Origin: Pyronema omphalodes
Taxonomy: Eukaryota; Ascomycota; Pezizomycetes; Pezizales; Pyronemataceae
Direction: 5' to 3'
Assembly: GCA_024516155.1 (NCBI GenBank)
Contig: JAJJXM010000011.1
Location: forward strand, 186,001 to 250,000
DNA: 64,000 nucleotides
The stretch's first letter is position 1. Each line of letters opens with the position of its first letter. A model generated the notes under the pieces. That model saw only the letters and a list, made by a program, of their open reading frames with translations. It was not told where the DNA came from and searched no databases. The position numbers were made by a program, and so were the translations under genes. Below, piece by piece: positions 24,837 to 36,639 of this stretch.

Positions 24837-26725
24837 CGATTGAGGTTTTACCATAATGCACAAAAAATAAGGATATGTATTCCATTCATAAGAGATGTTT
24901 GTTTTAATGGATTGAAGTGCTCATAGGGGATAAGGCCTATAAAATTCGCCATTTTAATGGAGTTACTTTGAATAATTTTACTGAAAGTCCTCCGCTGTCA
25001 GTTAAGGATCACTTCCTAGTGTTTTAGAAGACTCAACCTCCATATGACTATGTGCATCTTTTCATTGATGTAACGTTCTGATGCAACGAGGCGGACGAGA
25101 GGAAATCCTTTGTTGAATCGAATAAATCGTAGTAGTACATAAATTCTAGACTTAATATCAAATAGCTTGTTACATATCTGAGATTTATTATAAGCTTGCT
25201 TTTTCCAGGCATAAGAGTACGATTATTTAGTGGATCTACGGAAAACTGAAGCCTTGTCTACGGGAGTCAAAACGTACCGAGTGATTCAAAATGTTTGTAT
25301 CGAGCATTCATGAATATAATTCCACAAGAAGGAACTATCTCACAGCTCGTGTCAGTCTAGTCATATCGGGATTTTTGAACGACGTTCATTGATTAGTTGT
25401 CACCCCTTAAGTGCTACTTTAATATCTGCTCGAGTTTTAATTGACACCTATTTTCAGTACCTACGTCCGATCTAGATTGATAAGGTAGGTGTATGGAGGA
25501 CTGTGAAAGCTGCAGCCTTGTTAGAGGAAAGCTTCTTGACCCACTTATCGAAAGTGTTCATTGAAATATTATGATGTGGCGACGTAACCTCGTATAATCG
25601 CGAAGGCCCGGCAATATGCCGTTAACTGTCACATTTCTCGCTAATCAGTGCGACTTTTAATATTCAGATCCGAGTTATACTTCCCTGGTTTACTCATACG
25701 AGACGGTGTTACCTACAATTCAGACGGATAAACTCCATACGTATTCACGGTTACCCGAGGAAGAGACACCGTACCCCGCAGAACCTTGTATTATGAATTG
25801 TATGATCATTCGCCTATTAAGTTTGTTATCACCACAATCAAGGTATGTAGTAGACTAGAATTAGTTTAGAGAAATATCGGCCTCCACGCGCGCACATATT
25901 CTGTAACGAAACTAGACTCTTCTGTCTAAAACTCTTTCTCCAGTAGCTTGGGAGCTCCGACTTTGGCTATCTTCGACTCGCTAGATCAACAAAGCCAACA
26001 GCCTCTAAACCCCGGATTTTCATCATGAGACACCATTCTTTTGCAGATCGCATGTCCCAAGGCAGCGGTAAATACTCTCGCAGGTGACAGCCCAGTTCAA
26101 TACGACTTTCCTGCATGGATTTTGTGCAACACCGTTGCAATGTTACACCGAAATTCTTGAGAAGCACCTAGATACTGCCATATACAGCGAATTCGCCGAT
26201 GCGAGGAACAAATTATCCACCTGTCCAGTAGGATTTTGGTACATCATCTCGCGACAAGAATCATACCGGGATTTGTGGGGCTTCGATAAAACACGAGAAA
26301 TATATAACAGTCTTCTTCATCAACCGTTAAGATATTAGCGGGGAACACCGACTCTGGACGTGCACTAGACGCGATAGCTCGAAAAGAAACGCTACGCAAA
26401 ACGGCCCAAGATCGGCGTATAAGCTTAAATTTTCCCAGCACAGCTATAGCTGACATGCGGCCCCAATCAAAGAAAGACATATCGGCCTGGCAAAAGCCCA
26501 CAATTAATTAGGCAGTATTCATAGATATCTCATGTCCCACAAATACTAATCGGCTTCTCCGCGAATGATTAGCTCCCTTTTGCTTCTAATGAAACTGAGC
26601 TCAGTATACATAACTGCCTTTTCCCCCACCTTTCCGAGCTGGCTTGATTGACCATAACACCATCGGCAAACTGATAACCCGTCAAAATATCCAGCCATCC
26701 TGACGAAACACCTACGAAGCTAACA

Positions 26726-28974
26726 ATGGGAATTGAGGCTGAGAAGACGTCAGCCATTGGCTCAGACGATCCCGAACGCTCTACATCTTCAGTCGGTCCA
26801 CAGGATGACTTGGTGATGTACACCGGGAAAGTTGATGCCGCTGAGTACGGAACACTCAAGCGAGAGTAAATTTCCACATCCAGAAGTTGACGCGAGGGTG
26901 TAAATTGATTATTTCAAGGTTGAAGAGTCGTCATGTGCAGTTCATTGCTATTGGCGGCATGATTGGTATATTAAATTCTGTCTCGTGATACCATGCGCGA
27001 CATGAAGCTGAAGAATCTCTGCAGGTACTGGACTCTTCCTCGGAACGGGAGTTGCACTGCAACGGGCAGGTCCTCTGTCTATTTTCCTGGCGTATACGAT
27101 TGTTGGAACCGTTGTCTTTTCGATGGTACAGAGTCTGGGTGAAATTACAACATGGCTTCCGATTAGTGGTGGTTTAACTGTTTATGCGTACCGTTATGCT
27201 GACCCAGCGATGGGATTTGCTATGGGATGGAAGTGCGTATTGCATATGTTAAACACCAATTCTGCATGCTAACCCGCTATGTATCTTAGTTATGCACTTA
27301 GTGCTGCCGTCGTGTTATGCGCTGAAATATCAGCAGCATCGGTATGTAGCATCATCATCTCTCACTGTATTCGAACGTTTTCTCATTAACTTCAGGTTAT
27401 CATTGGTTATTGGGATGATACTATACACGTCGGAGTATGGATTGCTATAATTCTTGTAGTAATTGCAGCCCTCAATGCTTTTGTCGTAGGCGGCTACGGT
27501 GAAGCAGAATTCATATTTGCGAGTGAGAATCTCTGACTATTGTCCCCTGAAATGATAAAAATCTGACATACAAATAGGCTTCAAAGTTATAACAATCATC
27601 GGACTTCTCATTCTTGCTATCATTATTGATTTAGGTGGCGGACCGTGAGTTGTAATGTCTATTTAGCGAGTTCCAAAGACTAACTTGCAATAGCGATAAG
27701 GATCGCAGAGGATTCCGCTACTGGAAAAACCCCGGAGCAATGAAGGAATACCTTGTAACCGGTGACGCTGGACGATTCTGTGGATTCTTGAAGTCCTTTG
27801 TGAATGCAGTTTTTGCTTTCTTGGGTGCAGAGGTTATCGCAGTCTGTAGCTGCGAGACCAAACATCCTCGAAAGAACATCCCAAAAGCAGTTAGGCGAAC
27901 ATTCTGGCGGTACGTATCACAAAATGGGTACATAAGTAAAAGAACTAATTTTTTCCTAGTATCCTTTTCTTCTACGTCTTCGGCGTTTTGGCTATTGGTG
28001 TCCTCATTCCTTACGATGATCCAAGTCTTAAGGCCGCATTAGAAAATGGTGCAAAAGGTGCCGCTGGATCTCCCTGGGTTGTTGCTATCCAAAACGCCGG
28101 GATTAAAGGACTTCCGCACATCATCAATGCTGTAATTCTAAGTTCTGCGTAAGTCACGAATTTGAATAAAAAATAGATGATATAAGCTAACAGAAAAATC
28201 TAGTTGGTCTTGCGGAAACTCGTTTGCCTACGCTGGAAGCCGCAACTTGTACGCTCTAGCAATCTCTGGAAGTGCACCAAAGATATTCGCAAAATGTACC
28301 AAGCGAGGTATTCCAATTTATGCCGTCGGTGCTATTATTGCATTCGGTCTTCTATCTTTCCTCAATGTTGGAAGAAGCAGTACTGTGGTATTTGGTTGGT
28401 TCGTCAACGTTGTAAGTAAAATCGCACATATTTGATATTCGCAACCTAATACCAGTTAGACAACCATTAGTGGGCTCTTTAATTGGTTCACCCTTGGCGT
28501 GTCTTATGTCCGGTTTCGTAAAGGTATGGAGGTTCAGGGTATATCCCGAGATCTTATGCCGTTCCGAGGATGGCTCCAGCCATATGCTGCTTGGTACACT
28601 ATCATCATGAGTGGAGCTCTCATTCTTCTTACTGGATTCGATGTCTTCTTTACAGGAAATTTCACAATTGCAGGTTTTTTCAGCTCATACAGTGGTATAT
28701 TGCTGTATCTTGTGCCATAGTGAGTCAAAATGAAGGAATCATTGCTTAGCACGAAAGCGCTAATAAATGTAGTGTATTTCATAAACTATACTATGCTGAG
28801 AAGCAAGTTAGCTATCAAGATATGGACTTCTTTACTGGTAAAGCAGAGGTTGATAGGGATGAGCGGGAACATGTTCCGCCAGAACCACGAAATGTTTGGG
28901 AGAGTAAGTTTCCAAGTCTGCTGGATCAAGACAGGTTACTGATTACAATAGAAATTTGGTTCGCAATTGCGTAA
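26726..28974 (+). CDS. Amino-acid permease (APC superfamily, YAT type)
   Basis: This plasma-membrane transporter probably imports amino acids with protons. Twelve exons join in frame: 26726-26865, 26919-26965, 27025-27232, 27290-27341, 27396-27522, 27578-27644, 27694-27909, 27960-28148, 28204-28411, 28460-28719, 28773-28903 and 28952-28974, giving 555 aa. The cytosolic N-terminus (~45 aa) leads into LKSRHVQFIAIGGMIGTG, the diagnostic start of TM1 in fungal permeases. GEITTWLP and SGGLTVYAYRYADPAMGFAMGW follow around TM3. About twelve hydrophobic segments can be traced, and the C-terminal tail ends NVWEKIWFAIA. Substrate range is not readable. The very short exons were placed by frame and by the family pattern. 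It converges on the p24 gene. Confidence 0.93.
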
Positions 28975-30764
28975 GTATGTATAGAATTGCATACGAGGGA
29001 GAGGGGAATTTATTTGTTATGACCTGAAAATTTATGTGCCCGTCACAGCTTTCTCCAAGAAAATGGTCCAGTAGTCTTAGTATTTTTCATGCACGAGTTT
29101 TTAGGTATAACCACGCACTCAACCCTTACATATTGGCCTTTTTGGAAACCCCAATCATGACTTTATGAAGATCGAAATCTATCTCTACATAGTACAAATA
29201 TGCTACATGATATACTATATACAAGTTAGAAATTTAACAGCAGCTATGTTTGTTGATTTATCAAGCATTTTTATGCGCACACAATACACTACAGTAGGAA
29301 AATTATTACAAGCCACCTCCACTAATACAATCAAAATACATGGAATTAGTAACTCCATCGTAGAAAATATTAAACGCTGTATTCTTCCTTGAAAACTCTA
29401 TTCTGCCTTCCCAATGCAAACATCATATATCACTCGTGTTATCTGTTTCAGAAGGTTGGCTGGTAAAAATATTTATTACGACCCTGTACCTGTAATATAT
29501 TGATCCACAACTAGGAAACTACTTCTTTATCAATTGTGATGAAACCTTCTTTATGCCTCTGACGTGATGCTATTTATCCCCCTCTTTCACCAATACAAAC
29601 CCTCCTCTAAGCCTCCCTAACTCCAAGCTAAGTCGAAACAACAAATACTATCAACAACCAACCAACACTTCCCTTCCAGATGACAAACTACCTTTGTTTC
29701 TTTGCCCATAGCCTAGTTCCATCTTACCAAATTAAAGATTTTATCACAACTAATACTCAGTCTTTTTTTAACAAATCAATTTAAGGTTTATAAACACATT
29801 CAAAGCCCGCCGGTACTAATCCACCAAGAATCCGGATTAATACAACGCATACTTGACAGCTTTGATAACTTTGATACGTCTAAAAACTTTGATACCTTCG
29901 AAATTGCCAAAACTCTGACCTCGTATATTCGGTATGTCATTATTTCTCGGATCTTTTCGGGGGTTGTCTTGTCTACGTACACTGAATGGTTGAATTAACA
30001 GCACACCCACAAATCGTCTACCAAAGATTTGATGGCACAGTGCTATAATGTGGAGCTAACGAGAATAATGCTGAAAAAAGTGGAGAATCAGAATTACGAC
30101 TCACTAGGATGATCAGGACGAGGGCTGGTACCTTTGATAGACCGAGTGTTTAGATCGGTGCTATTCTAGATGCTTGGGATGGTATAGGAATATGCAAACT
30201 TTACACGGACGTTGATAATGGGGATTATATAAACCTTCCGTTTTGTGGCATGTAGTGGATATTCGGTTGGTGGATGTGGCTTAGGCATTGACGACATGGG
30301 GGCCGATGTAAGGTAGCTGGTACTCAGGAAGGGTTCGTGAGGGTTTGACGGTTTTCAAAGTGTTCGGTATGAAGAGGGATAAGAGAGAATTATGTTGATG
30401 GGAATATTCACTTAGTATTAATCATATATGACCGTATCCCTCTCACATATTACATGCAAGGGTGCAAACTTCCATCTTGCTCCGCGCCGCCGATACACAT
30501 CACACAATTCGTCGTTACAATAATGAACTTTTAATTATGGTTATTGACTACTTTGAAATAAGTAAAACTCCAATAAAAAGAGAAACCTTTCATGAATTTT
30601 CATTATGATTTTACAATCGCCGTTCGCTAGCGATGGCTGAAACAGCGACATAATAAGCATCATTACCACCGCCAACTCTACCTCCACAATATCCATGCAA
30701 AAAGCAGTCCTCACAAAAAACAACGCCTTGGTATGTATTGAATATGCCGTAACCGCGCCTCCAT
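28975..30764. other. Intergenic between convergent genes, AT-rich
   Basis: The region separates the permease and p24 3' ends. It is A/T-rich with many in-frame stops on both strands. I see no gene or repeat of note. Confidence 0.6.
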
Positions 30765-31532
30765 TTACGTAAGTTTCTGCTTGATGAAGAAAGCTCTAAG
30801 ATGACTGAGCTGCCATGCACAAGTAGCACCGAGAACAATCAACTGAATAATCGTCCATCTCACAACACGTCCGTTGGTACTTTCACTCTGGTCTCTGAAT
30901 TCTGCCTCACGTTCCTATTGTCGATCAGTACACGTGACCTTAGGTAATTCTAAAAGGACAACTTACACGCTGGAAGACTTGTTCTCGGCGGATATCCTGA
31001 AGACGTCCGCTGAGATCCTTCACGCGCTGAACAATATCGGCAAGCTTATCCTTATCCCTGCTCTCAATAGCGGAAGTTTCTCCGATGGCGAGGTCAAGGT
31101 GGAGTCTGACACCGTTGGCGTGGGAAGAGAACCATCCAGAGTTAGATTGGTGAGAAGCCCAGAAACAGATACGGTGCTCGCCGGCATCGGAAGCAGTGAA
31201 GGTGAAGCGACCTTTGTTGGAACCCTTCTGGTTCACGATACGGTGGTCATTGTCGAAGGTCTCGTCAACGGTAATCAGAAGCGCAAGCTGGTTGTGTTCG
31301 CTGTAGGTGTTGGTCTGGGATTGCCATTCCTCGGCCTTGAATTGTCCTAGATGACTATGAGCCATGGTCGCGGAATTGGATTCGATGAACACGAACCAAC
31401 GACTAAGGTATCCTTCGGCAGCTCCTCGAAGAAGCACTTTGGCGATGTGCCATCAATGTAGAAGTAAAGTCCAGAGACCTGTTGAATGGCGTATGACGCT
31501 GCTAGGAGCAACGTGGGTATCCGAAACTGCAT
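30765..31532 (-). CDS. p24-family cargo receptor (emp24/GOLD, alpha type)
   Basis: p24 proteins cycle between ER and Golgi in COPII/COPI vesicles and select cargo such as GPI-anchored proteins. Minus-strand exons are 31532-31397, 31346-30967 and 30914-30765, giving 221 aa. A signal peptide covers residues 1-~21. The mature start [20 protein letters not shown] is typical of the alpha (Erp1/TMED9-like) branch. The GOLD domain follows, with the second conserved Cys in HRICFW. A coiled-coil region (about 145-185) leads to one transmembrane helix near [15 protein letters not shown]. The short cytosolic tail contains a Phe-Phe pair before Ile-Lys-Gln-Lys-Leu-Thr, the type of signal that binds COPII/COPI coats. 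Introns are 50 and 52 bp. Confidence 0.93.
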
Positions 31533-31907
31533 TGTATTATCGTTGACGGCGTGCGGAGTTCGTAATTTTCGTTTGAGCACTTGATGGAAATGTACGCGGG
31601 GACGAGTTGTCAAGTTGGTTTGGTTGTCGTGGCTACTAAACTTAGGGGCATTGTGTCGCGCTGAGAGCTGTCCTTAATTTTTGGTGACAACGTGCCGTCG
31701 TTTACCCGGCTGTAGGTAATAACGCGAGAGCTGTCGCCTCCCCGTCGCGAAGAGCTGGGGATCTACAGATAAATTTCCAAGTGGATTACATTTGGAAAAG
31801 TATTACGATTTAAAAATCAAAATTTCCAGAAATTATAAAATACACCTCCCATTACTCACCCCGAAACTTTCTATGGGTATATCTCCTTCTTTAACACCAA
31901 CGATCTC

Positions 31908-32544
31908 TTAAATTCCAATCCAAATAACGTTGATGACAACGTCCATACCCTTCGCCTGGTACTTGTGGCTCCACTGACCGTCCCTCTCGTTGTTCCAGTA
32001 GGCGCCAGAAGCGCAGTGCATACCACGTCTTCCAACGTTGCTGCGAGCTTCGGTCTTTCCATCGATCAGCTCCGCGCCACCCTCACTTCCGCCAGCTCGT
32101 CTAGGTGCAAGGTGTTGGATTATGGTAGAGGTCACGGCGAACTTCCAAGCAGGCTGAGTCGAAGATGTAGGTTCGGAAGGAGTAGATGGGCTGGATTCGG
32201 AGATCAATGCGCGGAGAATGTGGTTCTGTCACGAACGTTAAAAGGGGAGCAGTTGCCGATTTGAAAGGAGAGAACGGACAATAATCTGGCTGTTCCATGC
32301 TTCACAACGTGAGTGGTCGTAGGCCTCAACCTTCTCTAGAGTAAAAGTGCACGCCTTTCAAAGGTTAGGTCGCGTTTAGATAGCTGTAAAAAGAGCTCAG
32401 GAGCATCCTACATCGTTCGTGATCTGCTTTAGACGGTTGATAGCCACCGGCTGGTCCGTATTAGTGGGGTTCGGCAAACGGATCATACTCGGAACTCACA
32501 GGGTTGCTTGGAGTCTGGAGAACGGGTGATTTTGAGTCGGCCAT
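31908..32544 (-). CDS. Tctex-type dynein light chain
   Basis: Tctex-type light chains dimerise and bind the dynein intermediate chain, helping cargo attachment on microtubules. Four small minus-strand exons, 32544-32500, 32450-32412, 32354-32280 and 32225-31908, join in frame to give 158 aa. The introns are 49, 57 and 54 bp with CTAAT/CTAAC branch-like sites. Exon 3 encodes EKVEAYDHSRCEAWNSQII, the family's first helices. Exon 4 encodes WKFAVTSTIIQ, then a Gly/Glu-rich loop, then GMHCASGAYWNNERDGQWSH and a final strand ending VVINVIWIGI. This pattern matches the Tctex1 core (K-F/Y-x-V-T, H-x-A-S, W-D/N). The inserted loop between the two core strands (about 30 residues) is longer than in animal Tctex1. 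The gene is easily overlooked because no single exon is long. Confidence 0.85.
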
Positions 32545-35500
32545 TGCGGAAAGTGTTGTAAAGTGGTTTGCGAACAAGAAGTGTTTGAACCAAAGCGGGG
32601 AGCTCTTGCTCTACAGTTACTCCTTGCAACAAGAGCCGCCCCTTCTATTCCCGAAACCATTCCATATGCGGTAAGGTAAGTTCCCCTGTTTTACTTGGCT
32701 CCGCGACAATGACATCGACCTGCAGCCCTAACCGTCCCTGACCCCCAAAAATGTTCGACTTGGCTAGTATGTTTAACATTCTTTCTCATTATTAGAGGAA
32801 GAAAAATATATCAATTCTTACAATCTTATTCACTTATTTTGCTTAGAACTAAATTCTGAACAGTTCAGCCCGAAATGGCTTGTATTGGCCTCAAAGTTGT
32901 ATTTATTCTAACACAGCTGCTAATTCACGGTCAAAAGTCTTGGACAACAGTAAATATTGCTGGATATAGAAATATGAGAGTCAAGCTAAGTTTGTTTCCT
33001 TTACAAAGCTCACATTTTGCCATCACGTGCCTGCCCCCAATCCATGGCTTCCAGTGGGAAAACAACTGTAGACGTCTTCGAACCTCAAAAACTGCCAATA
33101 GAGTCCACCCCCAAAGCATAGAAAAAACTTCTCTGCCTACTTCTCCTGTAACAGGATTCTTCTTTCTCTTCGTTTTAACGCTAACTTTTACCTGGAACGT
33201 ACCTTCTTGATAAATATCTTCATTACGATTCTTTGTCCTATGGCATTAACTTCTTCTTAACTTATATATATTTCAAAAGTTTGCATTATGTTGTTTTTTA
33301 TTCGGGGTGACCCTCGATGATAAATTCAAGCGGGAGGTCAGGGTGAGCGGAATTTGCAGAAGTTCCTTCCTTTTGTGTTAGAATAGAGGTTTTAAATGAC
33401 CATTTTCTGTGACCTTATGATGTACAAAGTTTTCTAGAAAATATATGTATACTGACTACTAATAGGTGACGAAATAGCCAACCCCATAATAGTAGACAAT
33501 TTTCTGCATCCCTCCAGCCTGGCCATGGTACTTACTAGTAACTACACCATATGTAGAACTCCTTTATAAAGGAGATCCAACGGTTCTATTAGAAATACGA
33601 CGACACCCAATAATGAAATTTATGTATTCATTCTAAGTCCAAACTTCTCATCAAATACCAAAAACTCGCATGTTGGCCTGATAATCTACAACTTCCTACA
33701 GTTAGTCGAGTGACGGGCCGTGATATCGTAGATTACATCTACCATCCTCCGCACCCAAAAAAATAGTTAAGCCCAGAGAAACCTTCAATAACCCTCCATC
33801 CCCATCAAATCAAGACAAGAAAATCTCCACAATAGGACTAATAAACACTATACCATCTATCCAGCAAACATAATCTCACTGGACTTACTATTGACAATAA
33901 ACAAGCAATACCGGAAGACAGTTTCCCATCGCTCTGTTCTGGGGGGGGGGGGGGGAGGGGGGAGAGAGGATAGAACAACCTCACCTCAAATTTACCTATA
34001 CGATAGCAGATAGCAATAGAAAATACAAATAGACAGGCAAACAAAGAGGTAGCTACCCCCCCTGTCTCTTTTCGCATGGTAAAATATACACAGCACATCC
34101 TCTCCCATCCGTTTCTATATCGCGATAGAGAAGTCCTCCACTAAACACTAAGCACTTCTAGCTTCTAACGTTTTCGCCAGATATATATATATATTAGAAA
34201 CATACTAAACGTCCCATATAAAATTAAAATAAATAAGTATCTATGAATAGCTTCTTAGATTAGATAAAGATACCTTCCGTATTATAGTATTACAGTGGTA
34301 CACTGGTATAGGTATTGGGCATGGGAAAGGTAGGTACTGTAGTATATTTTACGCGAGACTGTGATTTGTGATTCGTGGTGGTGGTGGTCGTGGTGGTGGT
34401 TCTGCTAGTCAATGGGGTTAAAAATACCTACATACATAGGTACATATTTATTATAAATTCTGACTGGAAAGAGGTTGATAAGAATTGGAACAAAAGGAAA
34501 GGAAAGGAATGGAGAGGGGTTGTTGTTGTTGTTGCTGTTTAAGACGGAGAAGACTGTAGCCTGTGGTTGGTTAAAAGTAACTAGTTGGGAATTGGTGATG
34601 ATATCTTGCCATCTTGACGTCTTGCTGACTTGCTGACTTGCGGACTTGTCGTCTTTCCGGCTGGTTATACTTTTATACTTTTATACCCCACAATTCCTAG
34701 GTGGCGGGATTGCTGTGAATCATGTAATAGTATCCTATTATCCTATTATCCCATCAGCCTCAAGAGCTTGAAGGTCCGGAGTAATCATCGCGCTTTATAA
34801 CATGATGATTTCCGTATTAGTGTACTATTGACAGTGGACAATGGACAGTAGACAGTAGACAGTAGATTATTGACGATAGATTATTGAATTATCACAATGC
34901 CGTAATGCCGTAATTCCGTTATACCAGGAAGCACACTTCTTGACTCTTGACTCTTGAGGCTCCAGGAGTTAAAAGTTGATGATGATGATGATTTATTAGC
35001 CCGAGAAATTCTTTGGGGGCTTGGTGGTGGTTAGGTTGGTACTGTTATGCTTAAGGATTGGGATTATAGTTTGTGCTTGGTTATACTTAGGGTTTTTGGG
35101 TTGAGTTTGTTATAGGTAGGTTGTACATAGATGGAGGAAGATTTTGAGATGGGTGAGATCATGATATAGTCATAAGTTGAAATTTCAACAGTTTAGAATC
35201 TTGAATTCAAAACATAAAATTCCAAAACCATAAACACTTCAAATCATCGATATCAACTTGAAATCTCTATCTATGCAGGAAAATGAATTTTTTTTCTACA
35301 ATCTATCCTAAGCATACATATAGGTAGTTACCATTGGTTATGATTAGCAGAGATTTACTTGAGGGTTTAAAGGTGTACAGCGATGCCGGTTACGTCGATG
35401 TAATTACGATGGCTGTAGATGGAAGATATTGCCATAGGGAAGCAAGGAGGGGGTTTGGGAAGAGGGAATTGGTGCACTGTGAGATATGAGATGTGAGGAA

Positions 35501-36097
35501 GGTTTATTCATTAGCTATATCGATCTCATAAAGTATTAACAGGAAGGTCAAGTTTGATCATTATACTTCATCGTTTAGGGTGTTGTCCCGCTGTCCTGCT
35601 GCCTTGCTGCTTTGCTGCTTCGCTTCAGCTAACAGCAGCTACCCTTGTCACAAAATCTCACCAAAGGGCCCAACCCTAACAACCCCGCTTTTCAACATGA
35701 GGCCAATATGTAGAGAGAGCCCAGCAGAGCAATCCAGTAGCTCCTCATCACAAAAGAGACTTTAAGTTATTATACCAGTGGCAAGCCAACCAAACATCCA
35801 TTCGGCCAGGCCGAGTACATAGCCTCCGCCGCACCGTCCCAACCGGCGGCAATGTGTTCTTAGTCTATCCCTCCAACCAAGCAAACACTTTCTCTTCAGA
35901 TGAGCGGCAGTTTTTTCAATCTTAGAAAGTAACTAACGATGTAATAGAACGTCTGTTAAGATCTTCTGCGGCCAATTGACAGCGGATGTCGAGGCGCTCA
36001 GGAATTGGGTTTCCGGTGTACGCTGTAAATGAGGGGTTGATTTAACGTCTGGTTGTTCAATTCGATCCACGGGGTGAGACGGTGATGATGATGGAGA
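32545..36097. other. 3.5 kb intergenic, rich in slipped repeats
   Basis: No supported gene. The first ~200 bp are the dynein light chain promoter side. A G15 tract lies at 33941-33955. From about 34370 to 35010 the DNA is full of short tandem duplications: GGT triplets, repeated GACTTGCT, TTTTATAC, TCCTATTA, GACAGTA, GACTCTT and GAT triplets. Confidence 0.6.
34370..35010. repeat. Cluster of short tandem duplications
   Basis: At least eight unrelated short units (3-10 bp) are each duplicated two to four times within 640 bp. The pattern suggests replication slippage in unconstrained DNA. Confidence 0.6.
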
Positions 36098-36639
36098 TTA
36101 ATAGCTTTGGCCAATTGAATGGTAAATCGGACTTCTTTCGGCGGCGAATATATGGTACGGGCCAAATAACTCAAGAAGGACTCGACGGTTGTATGGCATC
36201 ATATGAGTGAAATTATCTCGCCGTTCTCCGCCTCCATCCTCAAGCCAGAAGGAGAGGGTGACCGGTAATAATAGCATATGAATGGTGGGGTGTTCGCCGT
36301 AGCCGTCGATCCCCGCTGCTGTGCAGCGACCGGCGTTGAAAAAGAGCCCACATAGCAGTAGGTGCGGAAACTTTTCTGTTTGTTTCAACATGAAAGACTG
36401 GACAGCACATTGCCAAGCTTGCAAAGCAGCTTTCAATTGAACCATTTTGAACTCAATTCCTCAGCAACTCTAGCTCGATGATCCAGTGCTCCGGAACCGT
36501 TCTCTCCCGCAAGGCTTGAGGGTTTCTTACCGATAACCGAAATGACAGTAACCTTCAGGAAACCATGGGTCATACATAACCTTGTGACCGATTTATGGCC
36601 GATACCAAGACTGATGAACAAGGAGATACCAAGAAGCAT
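36098..36639 (-). CDS. Weak gene candidate, two exons, 156 aa
   Basis: Minus-strand exons 36639-36531 and 36459-36098 join in frame across a 71-bp GTAAGA..GAG intron. Exon 2 alone reads 120 codons with a balanced composition, including GLFFNAGRCTAAGIDGYGEH and DNFTHMMPYNRRVLLELFG, which look protein-like. I recognise no family. The first exon overlaps an opposite-strand frame (36595-37044) that could instead be real, and no clear branch site is seen. Either strand may represent a relic. Confidence 0.3.

Larger units (their letters stand above)
21969..26725. other. 4.7 kb gene desert
   Basis: No frame here is long or splice-consistent enough to support as a normal gene. The stretch has scattered short frames on both strands, an ACC/ACA repeat at 24236-24287 and one small ORF with a signal-like start at 24645. 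The sequence may include decayed mobile DNA, but I see no terminal repeats or transposase remnants. Confidence 0.5.
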
